Part shown: in pieces, positions 1 through 9,032 of the stretch
How positions within the stretch are numbered: position 1 is the first letter of the stretch
Layout of the letters: each line of letters opens with the position of its first letter
NCBI GenBank assembly: GCA_944322605.1
Contig: CALUPD010000037.1
Location: forward strand, 186,001 to 250,000
DNA: 64,000 nucleotides
Direction of reading: 5' to 3'
From: an uncultured Bacteroidales bacterium
Lineage (GTDB): Bacteria; Bacteroidota; Bacteroidia; Bacteroidales; UBA932
Notes under the pieces: generated by a model
Told to the model about the DNA's origin: nothing
The model's input: only the letters and a program-made list of their open reading frames with translations
Database searches by the model: none
Made by a program: the position numbers and the translations under genes

Positions 1-1109
1 CCTGTAATCTTCATCTTATGCGGGAACAGGGACTTGAACATTACCGTGTCGCCTATGGAATATCTCCATAGTCCTGAATTGGTGGAAATTATCATGGCGT
101 AAGGTACATCTTTCCTTACTGTTTCTATCGTGCAGGTTTCGACGTCTTCTCCGGCTAAGGCCTTTGCATAAAGGCTGAGCGGAATGAATTCGTAATAGAC
201 GGAATTGTTGCAGAGAAGGAGCATGTTCCTGTCTTTCTCGTCGTCCTGGAATGCGAAATATCCTTCCGACGCATTGTAGTTTTCAAGGTAATGCATGTTC
301 TGTGACGGGATAAGATTCATGTACTCCGTCCTGTACGGCTCCATGCTTATTCCTCCGTGCATGAATAGTTCAAGGTTTGGCCATACTTCGGTTATGTTCC
401 TTGCGTTGTTGTATTCCAATATCCTTTTCAGCATTACGAGATTCCACGACGGCACTCCTGATATGGACGTTATGTCCTGGCTGCTGCATTCCTTGCATAT
501 GAGTTCCACCTTTTTGTTGAAATCTCCCAATATGGCTGTCTCTTTCTTGGGGCTTCTTCTGAATTCCGTGATGGAAGGGGAGTTCGCCAGCATTATGCCC
601 GAAAGGTCGCCGACATTGATAAGCCCGTTTTTGCCGGCCGTCCTCGGCGCGGTGGATCCTCCGAGAGTCAGGGCCTTTCCGCTAAGCATCTTGCTGGACG
701 GGTTGGATTCGAGATAAGAGACGAGCATTGCCGTCATGCCTGAAAAGTGGCATTTGCGGAGATTGTCTCCTGTAATCGGGATATACTTGCTTTTCGTGCT
801 GCTTGTTCCGCTCGACTGCGCCATCCATTTCGTCCTGCCGGGCCACAGGATGTTCTTGCCGCCGGCGAGAATCATGTCTATATAATTCTGGAAATCGTTA
901 TATTCCCTTATCGGCACATTTTTTCTGAATCCGGCTTCGTCCCTGATGCTTTTGAAATCATGGTCTGCGCCGAAAACAGTTCCCGCGCCTTCGGACACGA
1001 GGCGTTTCAGGATATTCCTTTGGAACGGCACGGGGTCCTTCCTTTCCTTGTCGAGATTTTTAAGGATTCCCGAGCCGTATTCCAGCACTATATGGTTTAT
1101 AAATGACAT
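1..1109 (-). CDS. GH3 auxin-responsive-promoter family acyl-adenylating protein (C-terminal part cut off by window edge)
   Basis: Open frame on the minus strand from ATG at 1109 running off the window, about 369 residues visible of a family usually near 500. Near residue 80 it carries SSGTSSTKSKYIP, the ATP/AMP-binding motif of GH3 (JAR1-like) adenylating enzymes, followed further on by a region typical of the acyl-acid binding fold. Plant GH3 proteins conjugate amino acids to acyl acids; the substrate of bacterial homologues in Bacteroidota is not established. It has its own -7 promoter element (1126-1133, minus), so it is probably transcribed separately from recO just upstream. The family call is firm, the function is not. 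Confidence 0.85.
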   Translation of the reverse strand, partial: MSFINHIVLEYGSGILKNLDKERKDPVPFQRNILKRLVSEGAGTVFGADHDFKSIRDEAGFRKNVPIREYNDFQNYIDMILAGGKNILWPGRTKWMAQSSGTSSTKSKYIPITGDNLRKCHFSGMTAMLVSYLESNPSSKMLSGKALTLGGSTAPRTAGKNGLINVGDLSGIMLANSPSITEFRRSPKKETAILGDFNKKVELICKECSSQDITSISGVPSWNLVMLKRILEYNNARNITEVWPNLELFMHGGISMEPYRTEYMNLIPSQNMHYLENYNASEGYFAFQDDEKDRNMLLLCNNSVYYEFIPLSLYAKALAGEDVETCTIETVRKDVPYAMIISTNSGLWRYSIGDTVMFKSLFPHKMKIT

Positions 1110-1125
1110 AGCCGTGAGTTTTTTA

Positions 1126-1133
1126 CAAAATTA
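1126..1133 (-). promoter_or_regulatory. Promoter -7 element for the GH3-family gene
   Basis: TAATTTTG on the minus strand fits the Bacteroidota consensus TAnnTTTG and ends 17 nt before the GH3 start codon. No clear -33 TTG box is visible. Confidence 0.45.
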
Positions 1134-1144
1134 ATCTATAATTT

Positions 1145-1864
1145 TCAATATGCGAACACTTCCCTCAATACATCTATCGACTTTATGTTTATTTCTTCCA
1201 TGCTGTGCATGGACAGGAATCTTATAAGGGATTCGAGCAATGCCGTGCGTTCCGAGGCGTTCATCCTGATATTAAGGCATTCAGGAGCGGAACGGCTGAG
1301 GAATTCGTGGAGGAGCGCGGACAGCCTCGGGGAAAGGCGGCTGCAATCTGCTTCCGCAGCCTCCTGCTTCCTGAAGCATGCGGACGCCATGTCGAATACG
1401 GAGTTTTCCTCCGTCCAATTGTCTTTCGGGAGGTATCCTAATTTTTCCGCAAGCCTTAATGTGAAGTAAATGTGAAGATTCGAATAATTTTCCTGAAGAT
1501 CGTTGAGAAGCTTTGCTGATCCGGCTATGGTGTTGAACAGTTGTTCGTCCGGTTGCCCTTCATGGATTGTGCGGTACAGGAGTTCTGCCATGTATTGGGC
1601 CATCGAATATTTCATGATATTGCTTCTGAGTTCGGGCATTTTGCAGGAAGGCTCAAGATTCCGTATGATGCCCATGCCATGTCCTCTTTTCTCTATGGTG
1701 CATTCCAATATGCTCAGAGGGAACAGCATCCCTGCGGCGGATCTTCCGATATTGCGCATGAAAAACGCTTCGCGCCCTCCGGAGCGTGAAATGCATTGCA
1801 CTACCATGTTCCTGTCCCCGTTCTTTATGCACCGAAGGACTGCTATTTCTTCCGAAAAAACCAT
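1145..1864 (-). CDS. recO: DNA repair protein RecO
   Basis: 239 residues. It has the RecO plan: an N-terminal OB-fold stretch (about 1-80, with HPL-like segment PLSILECTIEKR) and a helical C-terminal domain containing the conserved pattern MAQYMAELLYRTI. RecO helps RecR load RecA onto SSB-coated single-stranded DNA and anneals strands during recombinational repair. No CxxC zinc motif is visible, and sequence conservation is low as is usual for this family. It lies 4 nt downstream of rdgB and is very probably co-transcribed with it from the promoter at 2475-2482. Confidence 0.85.
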   Translation of the reverse strand: MVFSEEIAVLRCIKNGDRNMVVQCISRSGGREAFFMRNIGRSAAGMLFPLSILECTIEKRGHGMGIIRNLEPSCKMPELRSNIMKYSMAQYMAELLYRTIHEGQPDEQLFNTIAGSAKLLNDLQENYSNLHIYFTLRLAEKLGYLPKDNWTEENSVFDMASACFRKQEAAEADCSRLSPRLSALLHEFLSRSAPECLNIRMNASERTALLESLIRFLSMHSMEEINIKSIDVLREVFAY

Positions 1865-1868
1865 AGTC

Positions 1869-2447
1869 CTAATCCCTGTTGAGGAATTCCGCGAGCTTTC
1901 TTACGGCTATTCCTCTGTGCGATATGAGATTCTTCTCGTGCAAAGGCATTTCGGCGAGTGTCTTGTCGTATCCTTCCGGCATGAATACCGGGTCGTATCC
2001 GAATCCGGCATTTCCTCGCTGGGATTCAGTGATGCGCCCTTTGAGGATTCCTTCGAACAGGTATTCCTTCCCTCCTGTTATCAGTGAAATTACAGTTCTG
2101 AATCTTGCGTTCCTGTTTTTTTCTCCTTCAAGTTCGGACAGGAGCTTTTCCATATTGGCCTTGGAATCTTTGGCGTCTCCGGCGTATCTTGCGGAATACA
2201 CTCCTGGCCTGCCTCCTAATGCTTCCACTTCCAGTCCCGTATCGTCTGCAAAGCATGCCATGGATGTTTTTTTCCACAAGTAATGGGATTTCTGCGAGGC
2301 GTTCCCTTCAATCGTGTCGGATGTTTCCGGGATGTCTTCCGTTATTCCGGCTTCTGCCGCAGTGACGAGTTCGTATTTTCCTCCGAGTATTTCCGCCGCT
2401 TCTTTGAGCTTGTTTTTGTTTCCTGTCGCGAAGATTATTTTTTGCAT
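1869..2447 (-). CDS. rdgB: Non-canonical purine NTP pyrophosphatase (RdgB/HAM1 family)
   Basis: 192 residues, normal full length. It begins IIFATGNKNKLKEA, the substrate-binding signature of the family, and contains FADDTGLEVEALGGRPG and the C-terminal SHRGIAVRKL segment. The enzyme hydrolyses dITP, ITP and XTP to monophosphates, keeping deaminated purines out of DNA and RNA. It is the first gene of a two-gene unit with recO. Confidence 0.96.
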   Translation of the reverse strand: MQKIIFATGNKNKLKEAAEILGGKYELVTAAEAGITEDIPETSDTIEGNASQKSHYLWKKTSMACFADDTGLEVEALGGRPGVYSARYAGDAKDSKANMEKLLSELEGEKNRNARFRTVISLITGGKEYLFEGILKGRITESQRGNAGFGYDPVFMPEGYDKTLAEMPLHEKNLISHRGIAVRKLAEFLNRD

Positions 2448-2474
2448 GATAATTGCTATGTTCTAAATTCACTT

Positions 2475-2482
2475 CAAAGGTA
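2475..2482 (-). promoter_or_regulatory. Promoter -7 element for rdgB-recO
   Basis: TACCTTTG on the minus strand, 27 nt before the rdgB ATG, matches TAnnTTTG. It sits between the divergent rdgB and S41 protease genes. Confidence 0.55.
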
Positions 2483-2506
2483 GTAAAACTTTAAATCGGA
2501 TAACAT

Positions 2507-4147
2507 ATGCGTAAATACAATGCGGCTTTTTTCCTGCTGATGCTCGCTACGGCCGTCTCCGCTTACGGACAGTCTTCGAATTTCAGGACGGGGAAAGGCC
2601 TTGATACCTACTATCAGGTCCTTCGGGAAGTCAAAGGCAATTACGTGGATTCAGTGGATGTCGAGGATCTTATAGATAAAAGCATGCAGTATATGCTTGC
2701 CTCTCTGGACCCGTATACGGAGTTCATTTCGGAAGAGGACAATGAAGGCATGGAGCTTATGATTACAGGCTCTTACGGAGGGATAGGGTCGGTAATAAAG
2801 AAAGTGGACAGCGTGGGGGTAGTATTGACAGGCCCTTATGAGGATTCTCCGGCGACAAAAGCCGGGATATTGCCCGGAGACGTGATTATTTCCATAGACG
2901 GAGAGAGCGTAAAGGGCCTTTCGGCAGCAGAATGCAGCAAAAGAATGAAAGGAGTGCCGGGCACTGAAGTTGAATTCAGGCTTTGGAGAAGGAAGTCCGG
3001 CGATACCGTGGATTTGTCCGTGGTCAGGGAAAGGATAAAAATATCGGATGTGGCATATAGCGGAATCATCAGGGACAGTGTCGGCTATATCAAGATAACT
3101 GCCTTTACGCAAGGCGGGGCAAAGGATGTGAAAAGGTCGTTCGAGGAATTGAAGGCGACCGGAAAAATGAAAGAACTTGTCCTCGACTTGAGAAGCAACG
3201 GAGGCGGTTCGATCGACGAGGCTGTAGGAATCGTATCCATGTTTGTTCCATACGGGACGGAAGTCGTTTCCGCCATAGGGAGGGACAGTTCCGTAAACAG
3301 GGTGTACAGGACGGAGGAATCTCCTGTAGATACGCTTGTTCCGATAATGGTTCTTGTAAATTCCGGCTCGGCTTCGGCATCTGAAATCGTGGCAGGATCC
3401 CTTCAGGACATGGACAGGGCTTTGGTCGCAGGGACCAGGTCGTTCGGAAAGGGTCTCGTGCAGGCAATAAAGGATGTCGGATACGGCAGCAAGGTGAAGC
3501 TTACCATTGCGAAATATTATATACCGAGCGGCAGGTGCGTGCAGGCCATAGACTATAGCCACAGGAATCCTGACGGAAGCGTAGGCTCCATACCGGATTC
3601 GCTGAAAAAGCAGTTCCTCACAAAATCCGGCCGGCCGGTTTATGACGGAGGCGGAATAGAGCCTGACATAAAAGCGGAAGGACAGTATTATAGCAGGGTG
3701 GCCGCGTCCCTTATCCTTAACGACATAGTCGGGGATTATGCGATAGATTATTTCATAAAGCACGATACAATAGCCCCGCCGGAACTTTTCAGCCTTTCCG
3801 ATGAGGAATATTCCGATTTCGTGGATTATGCCTGCACGAGGGATTTCGATTGCAGGACGGCTGCGGCGGTAGAGCTTGACAAGCTTGAAAAGGCATTGAA
3901 GGACGAGATGCTGTACGATGTGTTCGAAAACGACATGGCTTCCCTCAGAAGCAAGTTCGATCCGGGCAAGGAGGATGTCCTTAATTTGCAAAAGGATGAA
4001 ATAAAGGGAATCATAGAAGATGAAATAATCGGCAAGTATTATTTCATGGAAGGGGAAATCGTGTCATTCCTTAAAAAGGACAGGCAGCTTTACGAGGCCC
4101 TTGACAATGCTGATTTTTCTCTGCTCGATGCCGGTCAGGACAGGTGA
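2507..4147 (+). CDS. S41 family C-terminal processing peptidase (CtpA/Prc type), secreted
   Basis: 546 residues. A signal peptide (about 1-21, ending SAYG) is followed by an S41 N-terminal helical region, a PDZ domain (about 85-165, containing SPATKAGILPGD) and the tail-specific protease domain. The Ser/Lys dyad is visible as GSASASEI (Ser about 290) and RSFGKG (Lys about 315), 25 residues apart as in E. coli Prc. Such enzymes act in the periplasm on C-termini of envelope proteins. About 140 residues beyond the protease core, acidic and helical, complete the protein. It stands alone, divergent from rdgB. Confidence 0.95.
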   Translation: MRKYNAAFFLLMLATAVSAYGQSSNFRTGKGLDTYYQVLREVKGNYVDSVDVEDLIDKSMQYMLASLDPYTEFISEEDNEGMELMITGSYGGIGSVIKKVDSVGVVLTGPYEDSPATKAGILPGDVIISIDGESVKGLSAAECSKRMKGVPGTEVEFRLWRRKSGDTVDLSVVRERIKISDVAYSGIIRDSVGYIKITAFTQGGAKDVKRSFEELKATGKMKELVLDLRSNGGGSIDEAVGIVSMFVPYGTEVVSAIGRDSSVNRVYRTEESPVDTLVPIMVLVNSGSASASEIVAGSLQDMDRALVAGTRSFGKGLVQAIKDVGYGSKVKLTIAKYYIPSGRCVQAIDYSHRNPDGSVGSIPDSLKKQFLTKSGRPVYDGGGIEPDIKAEGQYYSRVAASLILNDIVGDYAIDYFIKHDTIAPPELFSLSDEEYSDFVDYACTRDFDCRTAAAVELDKLEKALKDEMLYDVFENDMASLRSKFDPGKEDVLNLQKDEIKGIIEDEIIGKYYFMEGEIVSFLKKDRQLYEALDNADFSLLDAGQDR

Positions 4148-4224
4148 CCGGGCGGGGTGCCATTTACGTCAGCCCTTCAGTCTCCGGTAGCGTAAAAGGA
4201 AGAATCGCCTGTGGCCGACGTGCC

Positions 4225-5553
4225 TTAACATGCATTCTGCCTGTTGAATACGGCAGGCTTCGCCTTGGCCGACATGTATGCTGTCCTTATCAGCAGGTGC
4301 AGTGTATATCCGGCCCATAAAGGATTTATGCCTTCCATGAAAGGACGGCTCATATAGTATCCGGCGAAAAAGCCTGCGACGGATAAAATCATGCAGTTCC
4401 GGATTTCTTTCGATGCTGCCGCCCCTATGTATATTCCGTCCCATGTGAATGCCGCGCAACTCATTACGGGCATGATGATAAGCCACGGCATGTATTCTTC
4501 TGCCGCTGCAATGACATCCTTTTCCGAAGTCAGCATCCTCATCATGGATTCGCCTTCGAGCATGTATGCGGCTGTGAATGCGATTCCTATTGCCATGCTC
4601 CACATGAAAACGACCTTTGCGGATGCAATCAGCTTTTCTTTGTCGCGGGCTCCTATATATTTCCCGGCCAGCGCTTCACCTGCGTAGGCGTATCCGTCTA
4701 CGAAATAGGAGAACAGCATCATCAGCTTCATCATTATCGAGCCTACGGCCAGATGGATTTCGCCGTAATTTGCAGACAGGGAGGTGAATCCGGCATATAC
4801 TCCGAGAATGCAGAGGGATCTTATGAACAAGTCCCTGTTTACCGCAAAGAATTTCCTGATGCGTTCCGGCCTGAAATTCTCACGTATCCCCGCTCCTTTG
4901 TAGAGCTTGCCGTATCGCCTGGCCATCAGGAAGGAAGCCAAGGCGAGCCCGGTGTATTGGGCGATAAGCGTGCCGAGCGCGATTCCGGGGAATCCCATTG
5001 GCGTGAAAAACGCGAAATATATGCTTGCGCCTATATTGGTCACGTTGACCGTTATGTCGGTTATCATTGGAAAAACGCTGTTCTGCATTCCTATGAACCA
5101 TCCTTTGAATACATAAAGGCTGAGCGTTGCCGGGGCGGCCCATATCCTTATGAAGAAATAGTCGCGCGCAAGCTTTTCTACCTCAGGGGTGCATTTGATG
5201 AACTTGAATGCGGCTTCTGCATATATCCATTGTATGGACAGTATTATCAGCGACATTCCGATTGCCGTACCGATGCCTTGGATGAAAGTGCCTGTAATCG
5301 CCTTTATGTCTTTTCTTCCAAGTCCCTGAGCCGTGAACCCTCCCGTTCCGGTCCTCAGGAATCCCATGTTCCAGTAAAGAAGGTCGAAAAGCATAGCGGC
5401 TATTGCTACTGCTCCGATGCTTGCCGTATTGCCGAGACGGCCTGCTATCGCGAGGTCGGACATTCCGACAAGCGGCACGGTGATGTTCGCGAATATGCTC
5501 GGCACCGCGATTCTGAGTACTTTTCCGTTTATGTTTCTGGTCAGGCTTTTCAT
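4225..5553 (-). CDS. MATE family efflux transporter (DinF/NorM-like)
   Basis: 442 residues from ATG at 5553 (MKSLTRNING). The frame stays open up to 5769, but that extension overlaps the rsgA coding region and is rich in Arg and Pro, so it is not the real start. About twelve hydrophobic segments are visible, with the paired MatE repeats each beginning near an FANITVPLVGMSDLAIAG-type segment. MATE proteins export drugs or cationic metabolites against H+ or Na+ gradients; the substrate here is unknown. It is 80 nt downstream of rsgA, on the same strand and probably read through from it. Confidence 0.92.
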   Translation of the reverse strand: MKSLTRNINGKVLRIAVPSIFANITVPLVGMSDLAIAGRLGNTASIGAVAIAAMLFDLLYWNMGFLRTGTGGFTAQGLGRKDIKAITGTFIQGIGTAIGMSLIILSIQWIYAEAAFKFIKCTPEVEKLARDYFFIRIWAAPATLSLYVFKGWFIGMQNSVFPMITDITVNVTNIGASIYFAFFTPMGFPGIALGTLIAQYTGLALASFLMARRYGKLYKGAGIRENFRPERIRKFFAVNRDLFIRSLCILGVYAGFTSLSANYGEIHLAVGSIMMKLMMLFSYFVDGYAYAGEALAGKYIGARDKEKLIASAKVVFMWSMAIGIAFTAAYMLEGESMMRMLTSEKDVIAAAEEYMPWLIIMPVMSCAAFTWDGIYIGAAASKEIRNCMILSVAGFFAGYYMSRPFMEGINPLWAGYTLHLLIRTAYMSAKAKPAVFNRQNAC

Positions 5554-5633
5554 TTCTTGTTTGCTCGGGCTTGCTTTCCGTATCGGACGGGCTGGCCGGC
5601 GCCATGGCCCGTCTATGGCACGGGACAGGCCGG

Positions 5634-6560
5634 TTATCTGTATTTCCCGTTTTCTTCGAGCATCCCGAGGTATGACATGTAACGCTGGTACGGGATTTCT
5701 CCGTCTTCCACGGCTTGTTTTACCGCGCATCCGGGTTCGTGCGTGTGCGTGCATGGCGCAAACCTGCATTCTTCCGCTATTCGGAACATTTCCGGGAAAA
5801 ACAGGCTGATTTCTTCGGGCTTGAAATCCACCAATCCGAATCCTCTTATTCCGGGCATGTCGATTATGAATCCTCCTGAACTTATGGGGTGCATTTCATA
5901 GAATGTCGTGGTGTGCCTGCCCTGGTTGTGGGCATCGGAGATTTCTCCTGTCTTTAATGTAAGGGATGGGTCTATTGCTGTTATAAGGGATGATTTTCCT
6001 ACTCCGGACGCCCCTGCGAACAAGACGACCTTGTCCTTGATTTCGTCCTTGAGCCGTTCTATGCCGTTGCCTGCAATTGCCGATATTTCATCGATCCGGT
6101 AACCTGCATTCGAATATATCCCTTTGAATTCGTCGATCATTCCGGCGTGGTTTTCCGTGTAGAGGTCCGTTTTGTTGAGAAGTATTTTCACAGGAACGTT
6201 ATAGGCTTCGCATGTGACGAGAAACCTGTCCACGAAAGCCGGTTTCGTTTCAGGAAAGTCGATGGTCACGATAAGATATGCCATATCGATATTCGCGGCT
6301 ATGACATGGGTCTGTTTAGAGAGGTTGGCTGCTCTTCTTACAATGCAGTTCTTTCGCGGGAGTATCTCCGAAATGACAGCGGTGTTTTCGTCTTCCATAT
6401 GGTACGCGACCATGTCCCCTACGGCTATCGGATTAGTGGCGTTGAATCCTTTAAGCCGGAGTTTCCCTTTGATGACGGCTGAAAAAACGTTCCATTCAGG
6501 AAGTTTGCTTAGCAGGTAGTGGCTGCCCGTATGTTTTACTACTGTTGCCTTTTCTTTCAC
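5634..6560 (-). CDS. rsgA: Ribosome small subunit-dependent GTPase A
   Basis: 308 residues. N-terminal OB fold (1-75), then a circularly permuted GTPase: NKTDL (G4) precedes GASGVGKSSL (G1 P-loop), followed by DMPGIRGF (G3) and a C-terminal zinc knuckle (CRFAPCTHTHEPGC). RsgA assists late maturation of the 30S subunit. Start chosen at ATG 6560 because it gives the usual MKEKATV-like N-terminus. It is divergent from the polyprenyl synthase gene. Confidence 0.97.
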   Translation of the reverse strand: MKEKATVVKHTGSHYLLSKLPEWNVFSAVIKGKLRLKGFNATNPIAVGDMVAYHMEDENTAVISEILPRKNCIVRRAANLSKQTHVIAANIDMAYLIVTIDFPETKPAFVDRFLVTCEAYNVPVKILLNKTDLYTENHAGMIDEFKGIYSNAGYRIDEISAIAGNGIERLKDEIKDKVVLFAGASGVGKSSLITAIDPSLTLKTGEISDAHNQGRHTTTFYEMHPISSGGFIIDMPGIRGFGLVDFKPEEISLFFPEMFRIAEECRFAPCTHTHEPGCAVKQAVEDGEIPYQRYMSYLGMLEENGKYR

Positions 6561-6610
6561 AAAATATGTTTTTCAATCGCCGCGAAGTTAAGAATTTGTA
6601 TAAAAACAAT

Positions 6611-6618
6611 TAACTTTG
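6611..6618 (+). promoter_or_regulatory. Promoter -7 element for the polyprenyl synthase gene
   Basis: TAACTTTG, 22 nt before the ATG at 6641, matches TAnnTTTG. Confidence 0.5.
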
Positions 6619-6640
6619 TGTGCTTTAAAATTGATTGCAT

Positions 6641-7621
6641 ATGCTGAATTTCGAAGAATTGGACAAGGTGACGGCCCGGGCTTTCGATTTCGCCGATTTG
6701 TCGGGAACTCCGGGCGAATTGTACGAGCCTATAAAATATATGATGTCCATAGGGGGCAAGAGGCTCAGGCCTAAGTTCTGCCTTCTTGTCTATAACCTGT
6801 TCAGGGAGGGATTCCCGGAAGAAATACTGAATCCTGCCATAGGCCTTGAGATATTCCATGAATTCACTCTGATCCATGACGACATAATGGACAAGTCGGA
6901 CATGAGAAGGGGCATGCCTACCGTGCATAAGAAATGGAACGGCAATGTGGCCATTCTTTCAGGAGACGTGATGTCGATAATGGCTTACAGGTTCATGGCA
7001 AGGACTTATCCGGACATGCTTCCTGAAGTCCTGTCCCTTTTTTCGGATACGGCGGCCAAGGTTTGCGAAGGGCAGCAGTACGACATGAATTACGAGTCCC
7101 TTGAATCCGTTTCCATGCCGGATTACCTGAAGATGATCGGATTGAAAACGGCCGTGCTTATAGCTTGTTCGGCGAAAATGGGCGCCGTGATAGCCGGTGC
7201 CGGAAGCAGGATTTCCGAAGCGGTCTATAATTATGCATATAATATAGGCATGGCTTTCCAGATAATGGACGATTATCTCGATTCTTTCGGAGACGTGTCT
7301 GTCTTCGGGAAAAAAATAGGAAAGGACATCCTCTGCAACAAGAAGACATGGACCTTGATCAAGGCCATGGAACTCTCCGATGCCGGAACAAGGGCGGAAA
7401 TCGGCAGGATACTCGGCATGCCTGCCGAGACTCGCGGGGATGAAAAGATTTCAGCCATGATAGCAGTGTATAAAAGGCTCGGGGTCGACAGGGCCGCGCT
7501 TGAAGAAGTCGAAAAATACCATAATGCAGGTTACGGTTTTCTGACCGAGTCCGGAATAGGCAAAAAAGAAACGATGCAGCTTACTGCATTCGGCGACATG
7601 CTCGCGGAAAGAATCAGATAG
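6641..7621 (+). CDS. Polyprenyl (isoprenyl) diphosphate synthase
   Basis: 326 residues from ATG 6641; a TTG six bases upstream is in frame but less likely. Both aspartate-rich motifs are present: HDDIMDKSDMRRG (first) and QIMDDYLD (second). GGKRLRP near residue 35 binds the homoallylic substrate. These enzymes condense IPP with an allylic diphosphate to make farnesyl to octaprenyl chains for quinones or undecaprenyl precursors; chain length cannot be read with certainty. It is followed closely by the U32 gene, 5 nt away. Confidence 0.93.
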   Translation: MLNFEELDKVTARAFDFADLSGTPGELYEPIKYMMSIGGKRLRPKFCLLVYNLFREGFPEEILNPAIGLEIFHEFTLIHDDIMDKSDMRRGMPTVHKKWNGNVAILSGDVMSIMAYRFMARTYPDMLPEVLSLFSDTAAKVCEGQQYDMNYESLESVSMPDYLKMIGLKTAVLIACSAKMGAVIAGAGSRISEAVYNYAYNIGMAFQIMDDYLDSFGDVSVFGKKIGKDILCNKKTWTLIKAMELSDAGTRAEIGRILGMPAETRGDEKISAMIAVYKRLGVDRAALEEVEKYHNAGYGFLTESGIGKKETMQLTAFGDMLAERIR

Positions 7622-7626
7622 TCTTT

Positions 7627-8886
7627 ATGGAATACAGCAAGAAGGATATAGAGATAATGGCTCCGGCAGGCAATTTCGAAGCATTGCATGCCGCTATAGA
7701 TGCCGGGGCTGATTCGGTTTATTTCGGTGTCGGAAACCTCAACATGAGGTCGCATTCGGCAAATAATTTTACTGTCGGGGATTTGCCCGAAGTATGCAGG
7801 ATATGCAGGGACAGCAATATCAAGTCCTATCTGACCCTTAATATCGTGCTTTACGACGAGGACCTTGCCGAAATGAAACGTACCGTCGCTGCCGCCAAGG
7901 ATGCGGGGATAACAGCGATAATCGCTTCGGACATGGCAGCGATATTGGCTGCGAGGCAGGCCGGTGTCGAAGTCCATATATCCACCCAGCTGAGCATATC
8001 AAACATTGAAAGCTTGAAATTCTATTCGGGGTTCGCCGATGTCGTGGTTCTCGCCAGGGAACTGAATCTCGGTCAGGTAAAGGCGATAAGCCGCGCCATA
8101 AAGGAAGAAAACGTGACAGGGCCTTCCGGCAAGCCGGTCGGGATCGAGATGTTCTGCCACGGCGCGTTATGCATGGCGGTTTCGGGAAAATGCTATCTCA
8201 GCCTTCATGAGTACAATGCTTCCGCGAACAGGGGGGCCTGTTACCAGCTTTGCAGGAGGGGCTATGAAGTGACCGACCTTGAGACAGGGCGGTCTCTTGT
8301 GGTTGACAATAAATACATAATGTCCCCTAAGGATCTGTGCACGATAGAATTCATGGACAAAATGCTGGATGCCGGAGTCAGGGTTTTCAAAATCGAGGGC
8401 CGTGCCAGGGCGACTGAATATGTGAGCTATGTCGTATCGGCCTATAGGGAGGCTGCCGATGCCATTTGCGACGGGCTTTATGACGATGCCATGAAGAAAA
8501 GGCTGAAAGACAAGTTGGGCAAAGTGTTCAACAGGGGATTCTGGGACGGTTATTATCAAGGCGCGCGGCTCGGGCAATGGAGCGAGGTCTATGGAAGCAA
8601 GGCGTCCATGCAAAAAGTCTATGTCGGAAAAATCACGAACTTTTTCAGCAGGCTCGGCGTGGCCGAGGTGCTGATAGAGGGCGGCACATTGAGAAAGGGC
8701 GACAATATACTGATAACCGGCCCTACGACCGGAATAGTGGAACAGGAGGTTGAGGAGATAAGGGTGGACCTGAAGCCTGTGGATTCGGTATCCAAAGGAA
8801 TATTGTGTTCCATTCCCGTAAAGGATGGGGTGTCCCGGCTTCGTCGTTCAGACAAGGTTTATGTATTTGAAGAAAAGAAGATATAG
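7627..8886 (+). CDS. U32 family protein, TrhP/YegQ-like tRNA hydroxylation factor
   Basis: 419 residues. The N-terminal TIM-barrel peptidase-U32 domain begins MAPAGNFEALHAAIDAGAD and contains the family signature EMFCHGALCMAVSGKC with a further GACYQLC, whose cysteines are thought to bind an Fe-S cluster. A C-terminal beta domain (about 335-419) resembles an EF-Tu domain-2-like barrel. Members of this subfamily (E. coli TrhP) are needed for 5-hydroxyuridine at the wobble position of tRNA, so the 'collagenase' label often given is misleading. Probably co-transcribed with the polyprenyl synthase gene. Confidence 0.9.
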   Translation: MEYSKKDIEIMAPAGNFEALHAAIDAGADSVYFGVGNLNMRSHSANNFTVGDLPEVCRICRDSNIKSYLTLNIVLYDEDLAEMKRTVAAAKDAGITAIIASDMAAILAARQAGVEVHISTQLSISNIESLKFYSGFADVVVLARELNLGQVKAISRAIKEENVTGPSGKPVGIEMFCHGALCMAVSGKCYLSLHEYNASANRGACYQLCRRGYEVTDLETGRSLVVDNKYIMSPKDLCTIEFMDKMLDAGVRVFKIEGRARATEYVSYVVSAYREAADAICDGLYDDAMKKRLKDKLGKVFNRGFWDGYYQGARLGQWSEVYGSKASMQKVYVGKITNFFSRLGVAEVLIEGGTLRKGDNILITGPTTGIVEQEVEEIRVDLKPVDSVSKGILCSIPVKDGVSRLRRSDKVYVFEEKKI

Positions 8887-8892
8887 TTTCAA

Positions 8893-9018
8893 GGGGGTGG
8901 ACTCAAAAGGGTAATTTCTGCGTTACGCTTGGTTCGGAAATCCTCATGTACATCAGTACACTGCGGCTTCCTCATCTTCGCAAGCCTTGAAATTCCTCCT
9001 TTTGGGTTCGCCCTCTTT
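8893..9018. repeat. Large imperfect palindromic intergenic element between convergent genes
   Basis: The outer arms GGTGGACTCAAAAGGG and CCTTTTGGGTTCGCC pair imperfectly, as do AATTTC/GAAATT and GGAAATCC/GGCTTCC. The centre is TGTAC-ATCA-GTACA. The element fills the gap between the U32 gene and sodB, which converge, so it can act as a two-way terminator. Its length (about 125 bp) and nested symmetry exceed a simple terminator and suggest a dispersed palindromic repeat. Confidence 0.55.
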
Positions 9019-9032
9019 TCATGGATGACCGA

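Noticed and set aside
2651..3991. 446-residue open frame antisense to the S41 protease gene
   Set aside because: It mirrors the codon structure of the protease gene, has no family similarity and is rich in Cys, His, Tyr and Arg as typical shadow frames in this base composition.
4753..5682. 309-residue open frame antisense to the MATE gene
   Set aside because: Lies wholly opposite a convincing membrane transporter and has no hydrophobic pattern or motif of its own.
5554..5769. 72-residue N-terminal extension of the MATE protein
   Set aside because: It overlaps the rsgA coding region out of frame and is Arg/Pro-rich; MKSLTRNING at 5553 is a normal MATE start.
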